A stretch of 64,000 bases of DNA, from positions 1,240,001 to 1,304,000 of the forward strand of contig NC_056767.1 in the NCBI RefSeq assembly GCF_018687715.1, read 5' to 3'. Both the position numbers and the translations under genes were made by a program. This document shows positions 12,001 through 22,599 of this stretch, in pieces (the stretch's first letter is position 1; every line of letters starts with the position of its first letter). Under the pieces are notes generated by a model. That model worked only from the letters and a program-made list of their open reading frames with translations. It did not search any database and was not told the DNA's origin. The DNA comes from Carya illinoinensis (taxonomy: Eukaryota > Streptophyta > Magnoliopsida > Fagales > Juglandaceae).

Positions 12001-12405
12001 ACTTATGAGTTTTAGCTTGTGATTTCAAAACTTTCATCGTGATTTCGAACTTCATCATTAAACTTTACTCTAAGGGTTTTCTCTCTGTTTTGCATATATA
12101 TTTCCTTAAGCTCAATGTCTAGTTTCTATAGATTAACTAGCTGTTAGAATAATTTTAATTTTATCTGATGTCATAAATACTTTTTATTATTCAGAGAAAT
12201 AGATCACATAAAATGTTTATCCCTATATATCACATGCTAGCAGAATGGTCAGTGCTATTTCCAATTGCAAGGTAGTCAACAAGGATCGATCGAGCACCGT
12301 TTGGTTAGTTATGGACATGATTGGCCGGATCATTAACATAGATTAATTATTTGCAATTATTGAGTCCACCCACGTGACATAAGTATGCATTCTTAGTTCA
12401 AACAT
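9075..12405. other. UGT1 upstream spacer, a copy of the array's repeated spacer
   Basis: No gene. Blocks recur upstream of the other UGTs: 9095-9165 matches 39025-39095 (UGT5) and, reversed, 23940-24030 (UGT3). 9740-9990 matches the other spacers, but with one internal segment in a different orientation in UGT3 and UGT4. 11150-12400 matches 30121-31200, 36060-37130 and more loosely 39650-40480. The block ends with a conserved CACGTG at 12371-12376, just before the EC1 remnant. Confidence 0.75.
10905..11060. repeat. Copy of a dispersed short AT-rich repeat (family A)
   Basis: Opens with an ataaattatataaaagtaaa-type end and closes with tttttatataatcattttat and agtatttctc, so the ends are roughly inverted. 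Related copies lie at about 22850-22990, 35640-35800, 39190-39330, 43655-43825 and 45535-45705. The copies at 22850, 35640 and here share the same place in the UGT spacer and so were probably duplicated with it; the copies near 43.7 and 45.6 kb are independent insertions. MITE-like. Confidence 0.55.
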
Positions 12406-12975
12406 CTTGAAACTTGATGAAGGTGGTCGTGATCAATCTCCAAACTGCTGGGACTCTTTGCTTCAGCTCCATGCATGCATGCAGCGCGGACTCGGAGGTT
12501 ATAGTTTTCTTCGTTAATATTGGGGAGACTTATTTTGGCCCCGGCTGTTGCCAAGCCATCCGAGTCATCGAACACCAATGCTGCCAGTGTTGTGCCTAGG
12601 GTAGACTAGAAAACAAACACAAAATAGATAGAAACAGTATTTAAGTGGTTCGGTAATTTGCCTACGTCCACTGGAGCGGAAACTTGATATTCAATATGTT
12701 TGTATAAGATTACAAACACTCTCTCAAAACAACTCTTTATCTCTCAAATGGCACTACAAACTCACACTCAGAACTCCTCTTGCCGGATGATTTTTGCTTC
12801 AGCAATCCTCTTTTATTTATAGGAGAGATTGAGCTTCTTTCTCCACAAAACATAACGTAGTGGAGGGATACATACCATAGCTGGAGATGCCAAATGCTTT
12901 CCAGTGCACATGGGTGGACCTCAACAGGCCGAAGATGTTTGGTTCACTCGGATTTACCAGGGAAGAGGGTGAGAT
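12406..12975 (+). pseudogene. EC1 (egg-cell-secreted protein) pseudogene, split by a solo LTR
   Basis: The sequence from about 12406 to 12585 matches the intact EC1 gene at about 42475-42635 (CWDSL, HAC, GPGCCQAIRV). It resumes after the LTR at 12931 (MFGSLGFT, EEG), matching 42639-42690. The start codon, signal peptide and promoter are absent: the spacer block that lies 2 kb before the intact gene (about 40490) joins here directly to the domain at a shared AAACT, so a deletion of about 2 kb is inferred. An extra short run (gcatgcactcgg-like bases near 12475-12500) shifts the frame, and the 339-bp insertion destroys the rest. The last cysteine region (GYC) is lost. It cannot encode a working EC1. 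Confidence 0.85.
12588..12926. mobile_element. Solo LTR of a Copia-like element inside the EC1 remnant
   Basis: Begins TGTTGTGCC and ends CTCAACA, the inverted TGTTG/CAACA typical of LTR ends. It contains gtggttcggtaatttgcc and tacgtccactgg, wording often met in plant Copia LTRs. The intact EC1 gene is continuous here, so the 339 bases are an insertion and not an intron. The flanking 5-mers (gccag and ggccg) do not form a clean target duplication, as expected for an old insertion. Confidence 0.75.
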
Positions 12976-13216
12976 CATAACTGGCCGGCATGTAAAGAAT
13001 CGTACTTGTCCAGTGCTAAAATATGTTAACTAGATGTGATGCGTTATATAAATGGCAAAGTGAAGGAACATGTTTGTTAACAAAAAGATGGAGTATGAAC
13101 ACAAACTATTCTACGGGAGACCAAGATTGAGTCTGCTCTTATACCATGTAGAAAATAAAAATGAAATAGAAAAAGAGATTGAGAAAAGACTAGAAAGAGG
13201 AGGAGAGACTTTGAAG

Positions 13217-13605
13217 CAATGTTTTGAATACTGTACCGGATATCGTACCAGTCAAGGCACTGGAACGAAATATTTCGGTATCGATACCGTTTCGTGTATC
13301 GTTTCGAGATAATCGATATATAAATAAAGTATATATATAAATATATATAAATTATATTTCAAAATATTAGTTTATATATGAATAAATTATACATGAATAC
13401 ATATATATATATATATATATAAATTATAAATAGTATAGTCTGAATTGGAGATCAAAAAAATGAAATTACAGTTTGAAAAAATGAAAAAAAAAAGGTAAAA
13501 GCCAAAATACCGGTCGGTACGTAGGCCGGTACAGACCGAAATATAAGCCGGTATGAAATAGGTACAATACCTGTACCAGTGGCCTGTACGGTATTAAAAA
13601 CAATT
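13217..13605. mobile_element. hAT-type MITE with 8-bp target duplication
   Basis: Flanked by perfect CTTTGAAG direct repeats (13209-13216 and 13606-13613). The ends are imperfect inverted repeats: CAATGTTTTGAATACTGTACC on the left and, complemented, AATTGTTTTTAATACCGTAC on the right. The inside repeats GGTAC/CCGGTA motifs and AT-rich filler, with no coding capacity. An 8-bp duplication points to the hAT superfamily. Confidence 0.8.
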
Positions 13606-13639
13606 CTTTGAAGGGCTACATCTATGAGATTCTCATTTG

Positions 13640-13818
13640 TATTAATCTTGAATGTGATTAGAAAAAGTATAAAAATACAATAACTTGATGATACTAAGTT
13701 ATATTGATTGGTTTGTACAATAAACTAAATATAGTATAAAGTAAGTTATATTACCATACATATTGGAATATTATGAATATATTCTATTATAAGTATGCAT
13801 GATAATAATATTCTAACA
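13640..13818 (-). mobile_element. LTR fragment, same family as the solo LTR at 48175-48465
   Basis: On the minus strand it starts TGTTAGAATATTATTATCAT and runs through blocks shared with 48175-48350 (aatagaatatatt, atgtatggtaatat, atatttagtttatt, attgtatttt). The 3' third of the LTR is not recognisable. It sits directly beside the hAT MITE. Confidence 0.65.
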
Positions 13819-14672
13819 CTTCTGTTAATGTAATTTTGATTACATATAAACTCCCACGCATACTAACTTGATCTCTATAAATAGAAATAGATAATTACGA
13901 CTTTCAACAGTATAACATATATATATGGCTCATCTATATATATACACTCGTGTCAACCGATATTTATTAAAATCCATAGATGTGTATGCTCTTATATACA
14001 ATAAATTTCTTTGTACATTTTAGATGAGCGGATCACCTTGAGATACTGACCTTGATTTCCATTTCAAGTGAGATGAATAATAGTTTTTTTAATATAAAAT
14101 ACGGGATTTGAAACCCCAAAATAGGGCAAAACACACATGCACGTGAGCACATTGAAAACTATACCTGTCTTAGTGATGAACTTCTGTATCCACAGCAATT
14201 TAATAAGACCAGAGAACACATTGGAGACAACCCCACAAACAATTTCTGTAAATGCTTTAAACTGTCGAGAAATTTTGAAACTTTAAAACCGAGAATGTGA
14301 AAATGAAAACGTCAAAACCCAAGTCGAGTAGTTTTATACCCACAAAAATGACAGCCAAAAGGACCCAATTTCTCATCATTGCTGCCGTTTAGAGTAGAGC
14401 ATGAAAGAAGGAACAAAATGCTCAAATGTGAAGGAGTAAGCTTTGCATTTTGAGACCCACGTACTTAAGTATAGGCCCATAGACGGTGTTTGCCGACACC
14501 CCTTTACATGTTAGTAAAAACTTTAGAGAGATGAAGAAGTGAAAGAAACAAGTAGGGCATAATGATCATGGAAGGCTAAGTAGTAAATAAAAGAGAACAA
14601 AGTTTGGAGGGAAGAGAGATCCTTGAGACCGGCGTACAGTACTGAGGGGGGATAGAGAGCTTGAGGATATAG

Positions 14673-14680
<8 letters not shown>
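13819..14680. other. Intergenic DNA, no gene seen
   Basis: AT-rich with stray TATA-like motifs. The only open frame (14576-14815 minus) is the translation of the GA microsatellite. Confidence 0.5.

Positions 14681-14746
<66 letters not shown>
14681..14746. repeat. (AG)n microsatellite
   Basis: A perfect AG dinucleotide tract of 66 bases, likely length-variable between individuals. Confidence 0.95.
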
Positions 14747-14749
<3 letters not shown>

Positions 14750-14825
14750 TAAAGCGACAAGCATGTTCCTCGAGTGAGTTTGATCAGATGTATTTGTGTG
14801 AGCTTCACACCACATCGAAGCGTCT

Positions 14826-14946
14826 CTTTTAATTTATTTCTTCAAATTGGTTGACCAACAAGTGGGTACATTCCCTGTTATATATGCAAGATGACTCCAT
14901 GAGGCATTTTTATTTCCTGGCCATTTTCTTCTAGATATTAAGGTAC
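14826..14946. other. 3' flank of the UGT2 relic
   Basis: Matches 7080-7195 beside UGT1 (tttatttcttcaaattggt, gaccaacaagtgggtacatt, caagatgactccatg). It confirms that the UGT2 fragment is part of the same duplication series. Confidence 0.75.
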
Positions 14947-14988
14947 TGAGTTTGCATATAATTGTATGTATATATATTTCAGAAAATA

Positions 14989-15102
14989 TACACAGCAGCC
15001 TCACACTTTTTTACACTATTGAAAAATGTGAATTTACTATTTTACCCTCTTATATTTTACACTTCAAAAATCATAGTGTGTTGAATGTGAGGCTGCTGTG
15101 TA
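14989..15102. mobile_element. Short MITE with 16-bp terminal inverted repeats
   Basis: Left end ACACAGCAGCCTCACA, right end the exact complement TGTGAGGCTGCTGTGT, about 114 bases in all, AT-rich inside and non-coding. It is absent from the equivalent flanks of UGT1, UGT4 and UGT5, so it inserted after the duplication. The superfamily is not clear because target duplications are obscured by AT repeats. Confidence 0.7.
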
Positions 15103-15154
15103 ACATGTCTATATATATATATATATATGAAGATATCCAATATGGCATTTTAGT

Positions 15155-15643
15155 CTCCCAAGCCTTTCTCCCTTTCCCACCTCCCATCAACTTCTTCACT
15201 TTATCACAAATCACATCACGGCCAACAGTCATGATTTTTTCCCCACCATCACCTCTACGTGGGATCATTAACCTGGCTCCCCATCCCGAAACGATAAACT
15301 TGATATTTAGTTCCTGCTCTGAAACACCAAGCATTGGCCAAGCTAGAAGTAGACCGGGATACCCATTGAAATGCTTTCCAACATGGAGTTCCATCCACAG
15401 TGACTCAAAAATCCTCCTATTGCAGGTGGGAAAGAATGCTTATTTGGTCCGCCCAATCATGTAAAACCAACCCTTTCTCCTTCACCCTCTCTTTTTATAC
15501 CTCTGGTGCAGCCCAAGTCCTTGACCTCACTATCCAAATGAATGGATGTTTAGCCATCTCCAACCCAAAGGCAATCTCGTCAAGCTGAACTTCTGACAAG
15601 TGTGCTTGGGTGCCAAATGAAACATAGATCACAGTACGGCCAT
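15155..15643 (-). pseudogene. Truncated UGT90A-like gene (UGT2 of the array)
   Basis: Minus-strand remnant of the C-terminal half of a UGT: it covers the donor-side region before the PSPG box, the box itself and about 60 residues beyond. The nearest relatives are UGT4/UGT5 (GVSEQELN). A missing G near 15425 (gcaggtggg versus gcagggtggg) shifts the frame within the box and splits it between two frames. The true 3' end is missing: the 3'-flank wording ttttagtct joins directly to cccaagcctttctcc, a deletion of about 280 bases. The 5' half is gone where Copia-1 sits. Non-functional. Confidence 0.9.
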
Positions 15644-15648
15644 GGCAG

Positions 15649-15901
15649 TGTTATGTTTGGCAATATTAGAAATAGCCCTGTTGGCATAATAGTTACATCC
15701 TATTGGTTGTAATGTGTTTAGTTTTGTTGGTTTACTTAACTGTGTACTCTGTTTTACATATAAATACTTTACATGTATTTCATAACAGTTGTAAGAAAGA
15801 ATTCTCAAAACGAATACAAGTAGAGTTCAAGTTTCCTTTCTATTCTACGTTTATCTCTCTTCTTTATCTCTCTAAATTTTTCTTCTAGAACTTCCATGGC
15901 A
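15649..15901 (+). repeat. 5' LTR of Copia-1
   Basis: Runs from TGTTATGTTTGG to CTTCCATGGCA. Its last 120 or so bases are repeated at 19394-19516. It abuts the UGT2 remnant directly. Confidence 0.75.
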
Positions 15902-15918
15902 AAATTCACATTTTGTCA

Positions 15919-15930
15919 TAGTATCAGAGC
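15919..15930 (+). promoter_or_regulatory. Primer-binding site of Copia-1
   Basis: TAGTATCAGAGC, one base off the TGGTATCAGAGC that pairs with initiator tRNA-Met in many plant Copia elements, 17 bases after the 5' LTR. Confidence 0.65.
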
Positions 15931-18900
15931 AATCTGATTACTTATTCTCGAATTTTCCATGGATTTAACAATGACCTCTTCTACTCATTCTTCTCAAATC
16001 GATCATGAAGATTCGTCGAGTCCTTATTTTCTCCATCATGGAGAAAATCGTGGAGTTATGTTAGTGACAGATCGGTTAAATAGAGACAATTATCATTCTT
16101 GGGTAAGATTGATGTCTAAGGCTCTTAGTGCGAAAAACAATATGAGTTTTATTAATGGAACCCTCATTCAGCAAACCAAAGGTCTTCTTCCATTGCAGGT
16201 CAAGAAAGAAATGAAGTTCCACAGTTGACATTCACTCAAGAGAAGTGTCAACACTTGCTTGCAATTCTTAAACCTTCTATTGCCACCCCTCACTCTGAAA
16301 ATCAAATCATCTATTCTTCAAAAGAATCAAATTCCACATCTCTTTAAGCTAATATTCTTCCAACTCCACAATGTTCTCGCAAGAATTTCTTAGGTAAATC
16401 CACATATTCACCACCTACAATTTCTTCAAACCATATACCTTGGAAGGCTTGGATAATCGACATAGGATCAACAAACCACATGGTCATTTCCTTTCAATTT
16501 TTTTTTTCAATTACCTTTGAAATTAAATCTTCAGTGAAGTTACTAAATGGTAATCTTGTTGAAGTAACCCAAGTTGGAACATTTTCTCTTTTTAAGAAAT
16601 TGGTTTTACACAATGTCCTTTGTGTTCCATTCTTCTCATTTGATCTTATATCAGCTAGCGTTAACGATTGTGATGGGTGAGGAAAGAGCTGGTCTATATC
16701 ATTTCTTGCAACAATCTTTGGTTGGTTCCTTTATTGCTTCTTCGGTTCATCAAGATTTTGATATGTGGCATTATAGACTAGGCCGCATTTCTTATTCTAG
16801 ATTGAAATCTCTTAATAAATCTGTATCAGATATACACGTGTCAGATTCCTTTCCTTGTACAATTTTCCCATTGGCTAAACAAAAGTACTTGCCTTTTTCA
16901 CCTAGTGATAATGTCTCTACAACTCTTGCTCTCATCCATTATGACATATGGGGTCCATTTTCTGTTTCTACACTTGATGGCTCTTAATATTTCCTAACCG
17001 TTGTAGATAACTATTCAAAATCTACTTGGGTTTACCTCATTCAAAACAAATCTCAAACCAAGACTTATTTGCAATCATTCTTTAGTCTACTAGAAACATA
17101 GTTTCAAACTTAGATTAAACAAATTAGAATAGACAATGGAGCTGAGTTTCATTTGTCTGAATATTTCTCAATCAATGGTGTAATTCATCAAAGAAGTTGT
17201 GTAGAAAAACGTCAACAAAATGCTAAAATTGAGAGAAAACACTAACATCTTTTGAATGTTGCTCGCTCCTTACTTTTTCAAGCATGTCTACCATTAGAGT
17301 TTTGGGGTGATTGTGTCCTAACTACAATCGACTTGATTAACCTAACTCTAACTCCCTTGTTGCCAAACAAGTCACCCTATAAAGTTTTACATTCCACCAC
17401 TCCTTCATATATCCATCTTAGAGTGTTTGATTGTCTTTGTTTTGCATCCACCTTAACTAGAAATCGAACCAAATTTGACCCTAGAGCCAAAAAAGTGCAT
17501 TTTTATTGGATATCCATTTGTTGTCAAAGGTTACAAACTAGATCTTGAGACTCATACTACTTTCATCTCTTGGGATGTTGTTTTTCATGAAATAACTCTC
17601 TACTTTTCTTCCCATACTTTTTATTGTTCATTTCCACAACAATCTTCATTTGTTCTACCCAAAACTGTCCCAGATATTGCAAATTCTCTTTTCTGTAGTT
17701 CTTTTTCTTCAACTTCAGAAATTCCTGATTTCCCCTTCCATAATTCCTTTTCTTCACTACAAATCCTCCTTCTCCTCCTACCATTTCTCTTCCTATTAGA
17801 CAGTCAACAATGCCACAGAAATAACCCCAAGTTATTTGCAAGACTATCATTGTCAGCTGGTTGCTTCTCATCCATTAAAATCTGTTTCCTTGGCAGATAT
17901 TTCCTCAGGTATAAAATTTCTTTTCTTATCATAAACTCTCTCCCTCTCACAAACACTTTGCCTTAACTATCTCTTCACACACAGAACCTAGATCATTTTC
18001 TCAAGTCTCCCGTACACTTGAGTGGCAAATAACAATAAATGCTAAAATCAAAGCTCTTGAGGATAATGAAACTTGGAAAATTACTTCTTTATTTCTAGGG
18101 AAGAAATCTATAGGTTGCAGATGGGTTTATTAAATTAAATATAAAGCTGATGATGGGATAGAAAGATACAATGCAAGGTTGATTGCCAAATGGTATACTC
18201 AAGTTGATAGTTTAGACTTTCAAGAAACTTTTTCCCCAGTTGCTAAACTGACTACAGTGAGATGTTTGTTAGTTTTAGTAGTTACTAAAAATTAGCATTT
18301 ACATCAGTTAGAGGTAAATAATGCATTTTTACATGGTGACCTCAATGAAAAGATTTATATAAATATACCTCCTAGTTATGCAAAAGAGGGGGGACCATCG
18401 TGTTTGCAAACTCAAAAAGTCTTTTTATGGCCTATGACAAGCATCTAGACAGTCGTTTCACAAATTATCTGCTACTATACTTGATTATGGGTTTGATTAA
18501 GCACATTCCGATCATTCTTTGTTTATCAAATATGATGCTTCCTCTTTTATTACTTTGCTAGTTTAACAAGTTAAAAATCAAGGATTTGGGAGTTTTGAAG
18601 TATTTCCTTGGTTTAGAGGTGGTAGATCATCCAAGGACATTACTTTATGTCAAAGAAAATATGCCTTGGATATTTTGCAGCATTCAGGATTCTTAGTAGT
18701 CAAACCAGTGAAATTTCCTATGGAGCAAAATGTCAAATTTTCTTTTACTGAAAGTGAACTCTTGGCAAATCCTGCTTGTTGGTATTGCAGGCTCATTGGT
18801 ATACTCATCTACCTTACCATATCAAGACCTGACCTTGCATAAACAGTTCAAGTTCTCAGTCAGTATATGGACAAACTGAGACATCCTCACCTAGATGCAT

Positions 18901-19393
18901 TGCATAGAGTGCTTAAGTATTTAAAAGACACTTGGTCAGGGTTTTTTCTTCTCCACCACTTCTAATCTTCACCTTAAAGGCTTATGTGACTCGGATTGGG
19001 CTAGCTGTGTAGACACTCGCAAGTTTGTGACATGTTTTTGTGTTTTTCTTAGGGAATCTTTGATTTCTTGGAAATTAAAGAAACAACAAATTGTTTCAAG
19101 GTTCTCAGTTGAAGCAAAATATAGTGCCATGGTTTTTATAACATGTGAACTTTCTTGGTTACTTGCATTATTAAAAGATTTTCAGCTCCAACACTCTCAA
19201 CCAACACTTTTTTTTTTTGTTTGTGACAACAAAGCTGCTTTTCATATTGCAGCCAACTCAATTTTCGATGAATGAACCAAACATATTGACATAGACTGCC
19301 ATATAGTCAGGAAAAAATTACAGGATAATGTTAATGTTGCTTCTCACAATCAATTGAGTGATCTTTTCACTAACGCTCTTGGTTTTGTTCAGT

Positions 19394-19449
19394 AAGAATT
19401 CTCAGATTGAATACAAGCAGAGTTCAAGTTCCATTTCTCTTCTACGTTT

Positions 19450-19488
<39 letters not shown>

Positions 19489-19516
19489 AATTTCTCTTCC
19501 AGAAACTTCCATGGCA
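19394..19516 (+). repeat. Truncated 3' LTR of Copia-1
   Basis: Matches only the last part of the 5' LTR (AAGAATTCTCA to CTTCCATGGCA); the first 140 or so bases are missing. A CT microsatellite (about 19452-19487) has expanded inside it relative to the 5' LTR. Confidence 0.75.
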
Positions 19517-19682
19517 GTATTTTATATAAATTAATTTTGGGTTCATGCATATGGAAACCCCATAGTATTGTTGTTATCTATTAATATAATAGTATTAATA
19601 TTAGAGATAATGTGCATAAACTAATTAGAGTACTTTGTGTCATTTCAAGTTAGGTTAAATATGTCTTATTATTGAAATGGAT

Positions 19683-19752
19683 AGCTTCAACTATATGTTT
19701 TCTAATGATGGCTATTTAGCTTCAACTATATGTTTTCTAATGATGGCTATTT
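19683..19752. repeat. Tandem duplication, 2 x 35 bp
   Basis: Two perfect adjacent copies of a 35-base unit beginning agcttcaactatatg and ending gatggctattt. Confidence 0.9.
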
Positions 19753-19881
19753 AACTAACACTAACTAATCTTGCTGGAGTCTTTGAGAGATCATTACCAT
19801 ATATATTAAAGATCATTCTCTAAAGAATAATAATAAAACCAATTTGTTTGTGACAAAAATGACTTTTTATATCCAAAATAG

Positions 19882-19965
19882 ACTTATTGTTGTAGGAAAT
19901 GATCATTTCCATTCTAAATAATCACTTATTGTTGTAGGAAATGATCATTTCCATTCTAAATAATC
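19882..19965. repeat. Tandem duplication, 2 x 42 bp, each with a perfect palindrome
   Basis: Two perfect adjacent copies of a 42-base unit. Each contains GGAAATGATCATTTCC, a 16-base perfect palindrome. Confidence 0.9.
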
Positions 19966-20467
19966 GACAAAAAAGAATTTTTTAATAATTCAATAATAAT
20001 ATTAAAAAATAATATTTTAATAATATTTTATTCAACTTTTAACTTCCATATAAAATTATCTCATATTATCTCATTTTCCAAACCACACCTTAACATCAAC
20101 AAATCATGGAAACTGTCATTGTTTCGACCTTTAGGATAAAAGTATGTTATGAGTTGTTTCTGTCCCATAACTTTTTATTATTTTATTTTATTTTATTTTA
20201 TTTTTGGGTCTAACGTTCCAATTGTAGTGGTATCTAGGCACCATGATCATGAACCAAAACAGCTCCCTTTGTTTTTCTTTTTGAAAAAAAGTAGTTTCTA
20301 TCGTAATTTAAAATATAAAAACTTGGTTAAAAGAAAAGGAGAAAGGGAAAAGTAAAAGCAAAAGGAAACAATGATTGTGAACAAAGAATGTGGAATATTG
20401 GCGTATAGAAAGGGAAAGTGGGAGTGGTCTTTTAGATTCTTCTCTGCAACTCAAGTATACCCTACTT
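19966..20467. other. Intergenic DNA, no gene seen
   Basis: AT-rich, with a (TTTTA)n run near 20170-20200. The 68-codon frame at 20149-20355 is low-complexity Phe and has no support. Confidence 0.5.
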
Positions 20468-22050
20468 GTCCAATTGCCACACATTTTACTTTTTTTGAGA
20501 GTGGCAGAGACTGATCAGCGGCAAAGCCTAACACATGGGTGGTGGGTACCTTCCACTTCAAGGGAAGCATTCCCCCTATGGGAGCTTGCTAGCATGGCCA
20601 TTTACTCCGGCTGAAAATCCTTTTTGATTGATCATTCCTTCATCTTTTACCATGAAAAATCGATTGCATTTATACCAAACCCTCCATGTTTTCTTTGTTT
20701 TTTTATTGGAAATCTATATCTCACGCAATTAATATAGGCTTGACCCAAGATGGATCCAAAGGCTTGCAAAGAGAGATAGGGTAACTTTTTCACACATACA
20801 TTTGATGCTTTAATTCCTTATCGGCTACCATCATTGGCTAATTAGAAATTAAGTGAATGTCCTCAGCGGCTACCACTCCAGCTTGTCCCACTCACTGTTT
20901 AATTGCACAACCTTAAAAAGCTGCGACAACCCATCCCTAAAAACTACTTTCTGCATACTCTACTCTACATTTTGTTGCTTTTAAAACTTTCATGAATTAT
21001 AATTCATTCATTAAACTTTGATCCGCGTTGTTTGACTATTATTTACCAATAATTAGATTAATTTTTATTTTTTTAAATAAGATAATGCTATTTATACATA
21101 TAATTTTATTTACATAATGAAATTATACGTACTGATGTGTCAGTTATTGAAAATGTGAAAATTTTAAAATTCAAAATTTGAAATTCAAATTAAAAAAGAA
21201 AACACTAATAAAATAGGACTGCTACTCAAAATGTATAATATTATGCATAAAATTGTATATACGTGTAGCACCACCTCTTAAAACAATATACTAGATATAA
21301 GTTTAAGATTGGTTTTTTAGAACAAAAAAAAAAAAATTGTATGTCATTAATTATAGTTCGTTTGCTTTTATGAAGATATATCAATTTTAAGTTTGTCTTG
21401 CACCAATAAAAATTAAATAAAGGTATTAAAAAAAAAAAAGAAGACCCAAGGGCCCAAAGTCCTTAGAAGAAAGGTGCACCTTCGAAGCCCATTAAGGCCC
21501 ATCAGGCCTATTGTTTTATAGCCCGATTTTCATCCAAGTTGACCTGTTACGATTCTAGTTGTTGATCTCTTTATCAGTCGCAACGGGGCAATATTTATAT
21601 ATATATATATATATTTTATGTTTAGCTTTCGGTCCATATGTTCCGGCCCAAGACCAAACCCCAAACTCAAAATTTCAAGACATATTACAAAATCAAATCA
21701 AACTTTATCTTGTTTATTATGCCTAAAATCTTTTATAATAATAAAAAGATAACACTCCAATTAAAAATTTTCCATTCTAAAAAATATATTAAAATTGAAA
21801 TTAAAATTAAATTTTACCATTCGAATATCTTTTCAATCAGTCTATCAGCTCGAAACTCGATACATGGCAGGCAAGCATCTATGGATCTATTTCATAATAT
21901 TCATATCAAAAGTGCATAATACTCGGTTGATTATGTACAAATTGATACCATTATTTATCAAAATTAAATGATCTTGTAGTCCATTTTTACGGCTGATTAA
22001 TTCAACCGTAAATAATAATAATCATAATAAAAGAATAGTTTTTAATGCTC
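20468..22050. repeat. Segmental duplication, copy B (pairs with 1-1290)
   Basis: Same order and orientation as 1-1290, with extra DNA at about 21540-21950 that includes an (AT)n tract. No coding frame is shared by the two copies. Confidence 0.8.
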
Positions 22051-22187
22051 TAAAAAAGATGAAGACAATACACACATCGTGGACTTTAATATAGCCGTAA
22101 AAATGGATTAGTTTCGACTTTTACGTAGCTAGCTTGACTTTAATACATTGCACACATAGTGGACTTTGATACCTAGGGAATGTACGA

Positions 22188-22312
22188 CACTACAAGAAAA
22201 TTATTTATTTATGATTATTTAATTTTAATAAAATTATTTTTAATTAAAATTAATTGTTAATAATTTTTCAATTATAATAAATTAATTATAAAAATCTATT
22301 TTTCTTGTATTA
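22188..22312. mobile_element. CACTA-type MITE
   Basis: Left end CACTACAAGAAAA; the right end complemented is TAATACAAGAAAAA. The interior is AT-rich and partly self-complementary (aattttaataaaatta). CACTACAAGAAA ends are the hallmark of CACTA (En/Spm) elements. It is an independent copy of the type found at 46105-46231. Confidence 0.6.
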
Positions 22313-22599
22313 CGTGCTTGATCTTCCATTGAAGCAATGAATGTGCAAGAGTTTTGACAGAAGAAAATAATTTAGACAATATATTGACTCTCATGAATAC
22401 AATTAGGCTAGAATTTGTAGGGTGTGGACTGCATTGCATTAAGAGTTTTGTTACATATAAACACAGTCGCGCACTAATCTGTGTATCAATATTGATTCAT
22501 TTATATTTAAAATTTAAATTAATACTGTTTTTAATAAAATCTACTTTTTGATCAATCACATCATATTAATGCACAGATTAGTATACAATTATACTTGCA

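Larger units (their letters stand above)
15649..19516 (+). mobile_element. Degenerate Ty1/Copia retrotransposon (Copia-1)
   Basis: Order of parts: 5' LTR, primer-binding site, gag start, pre-integrase and integrase region, reverse transcriptase, RNase H, truncated 3' LTR. Seen: a gag-like frame at 15959-16228 (SSPYFLHHGEN, NRDNYHSWVRLM), the pre-integrase WHYRLG near 16765, integrase HYDIWGPFS near 16940, RT words ETFSPVAKL near 18225, and RNase H-like VSRFSVEAKYSAM near 19100. Many stops and frameshifts interrupt the polyprotein. The part of RT that carries the YxDD catalytic motif is missing near 18560 (compare Copia-2). Most of gag after residue 90 and the protease are collapsed, so the element is about 3.9 kb. 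Inactive. Confidence 0.9.

Noticed and set aside
12588..12926. Intron in the EC1 copy
   Set aside because: The intact EC1 gene has no intron here; the ends are TGTTG...CAACA (LTR-like) rather than GT...AG.
14576..14815. 79-codon minus-strand frame
   Set aside because: Mostly Leu-Ser repeats from the AG microsatellite.
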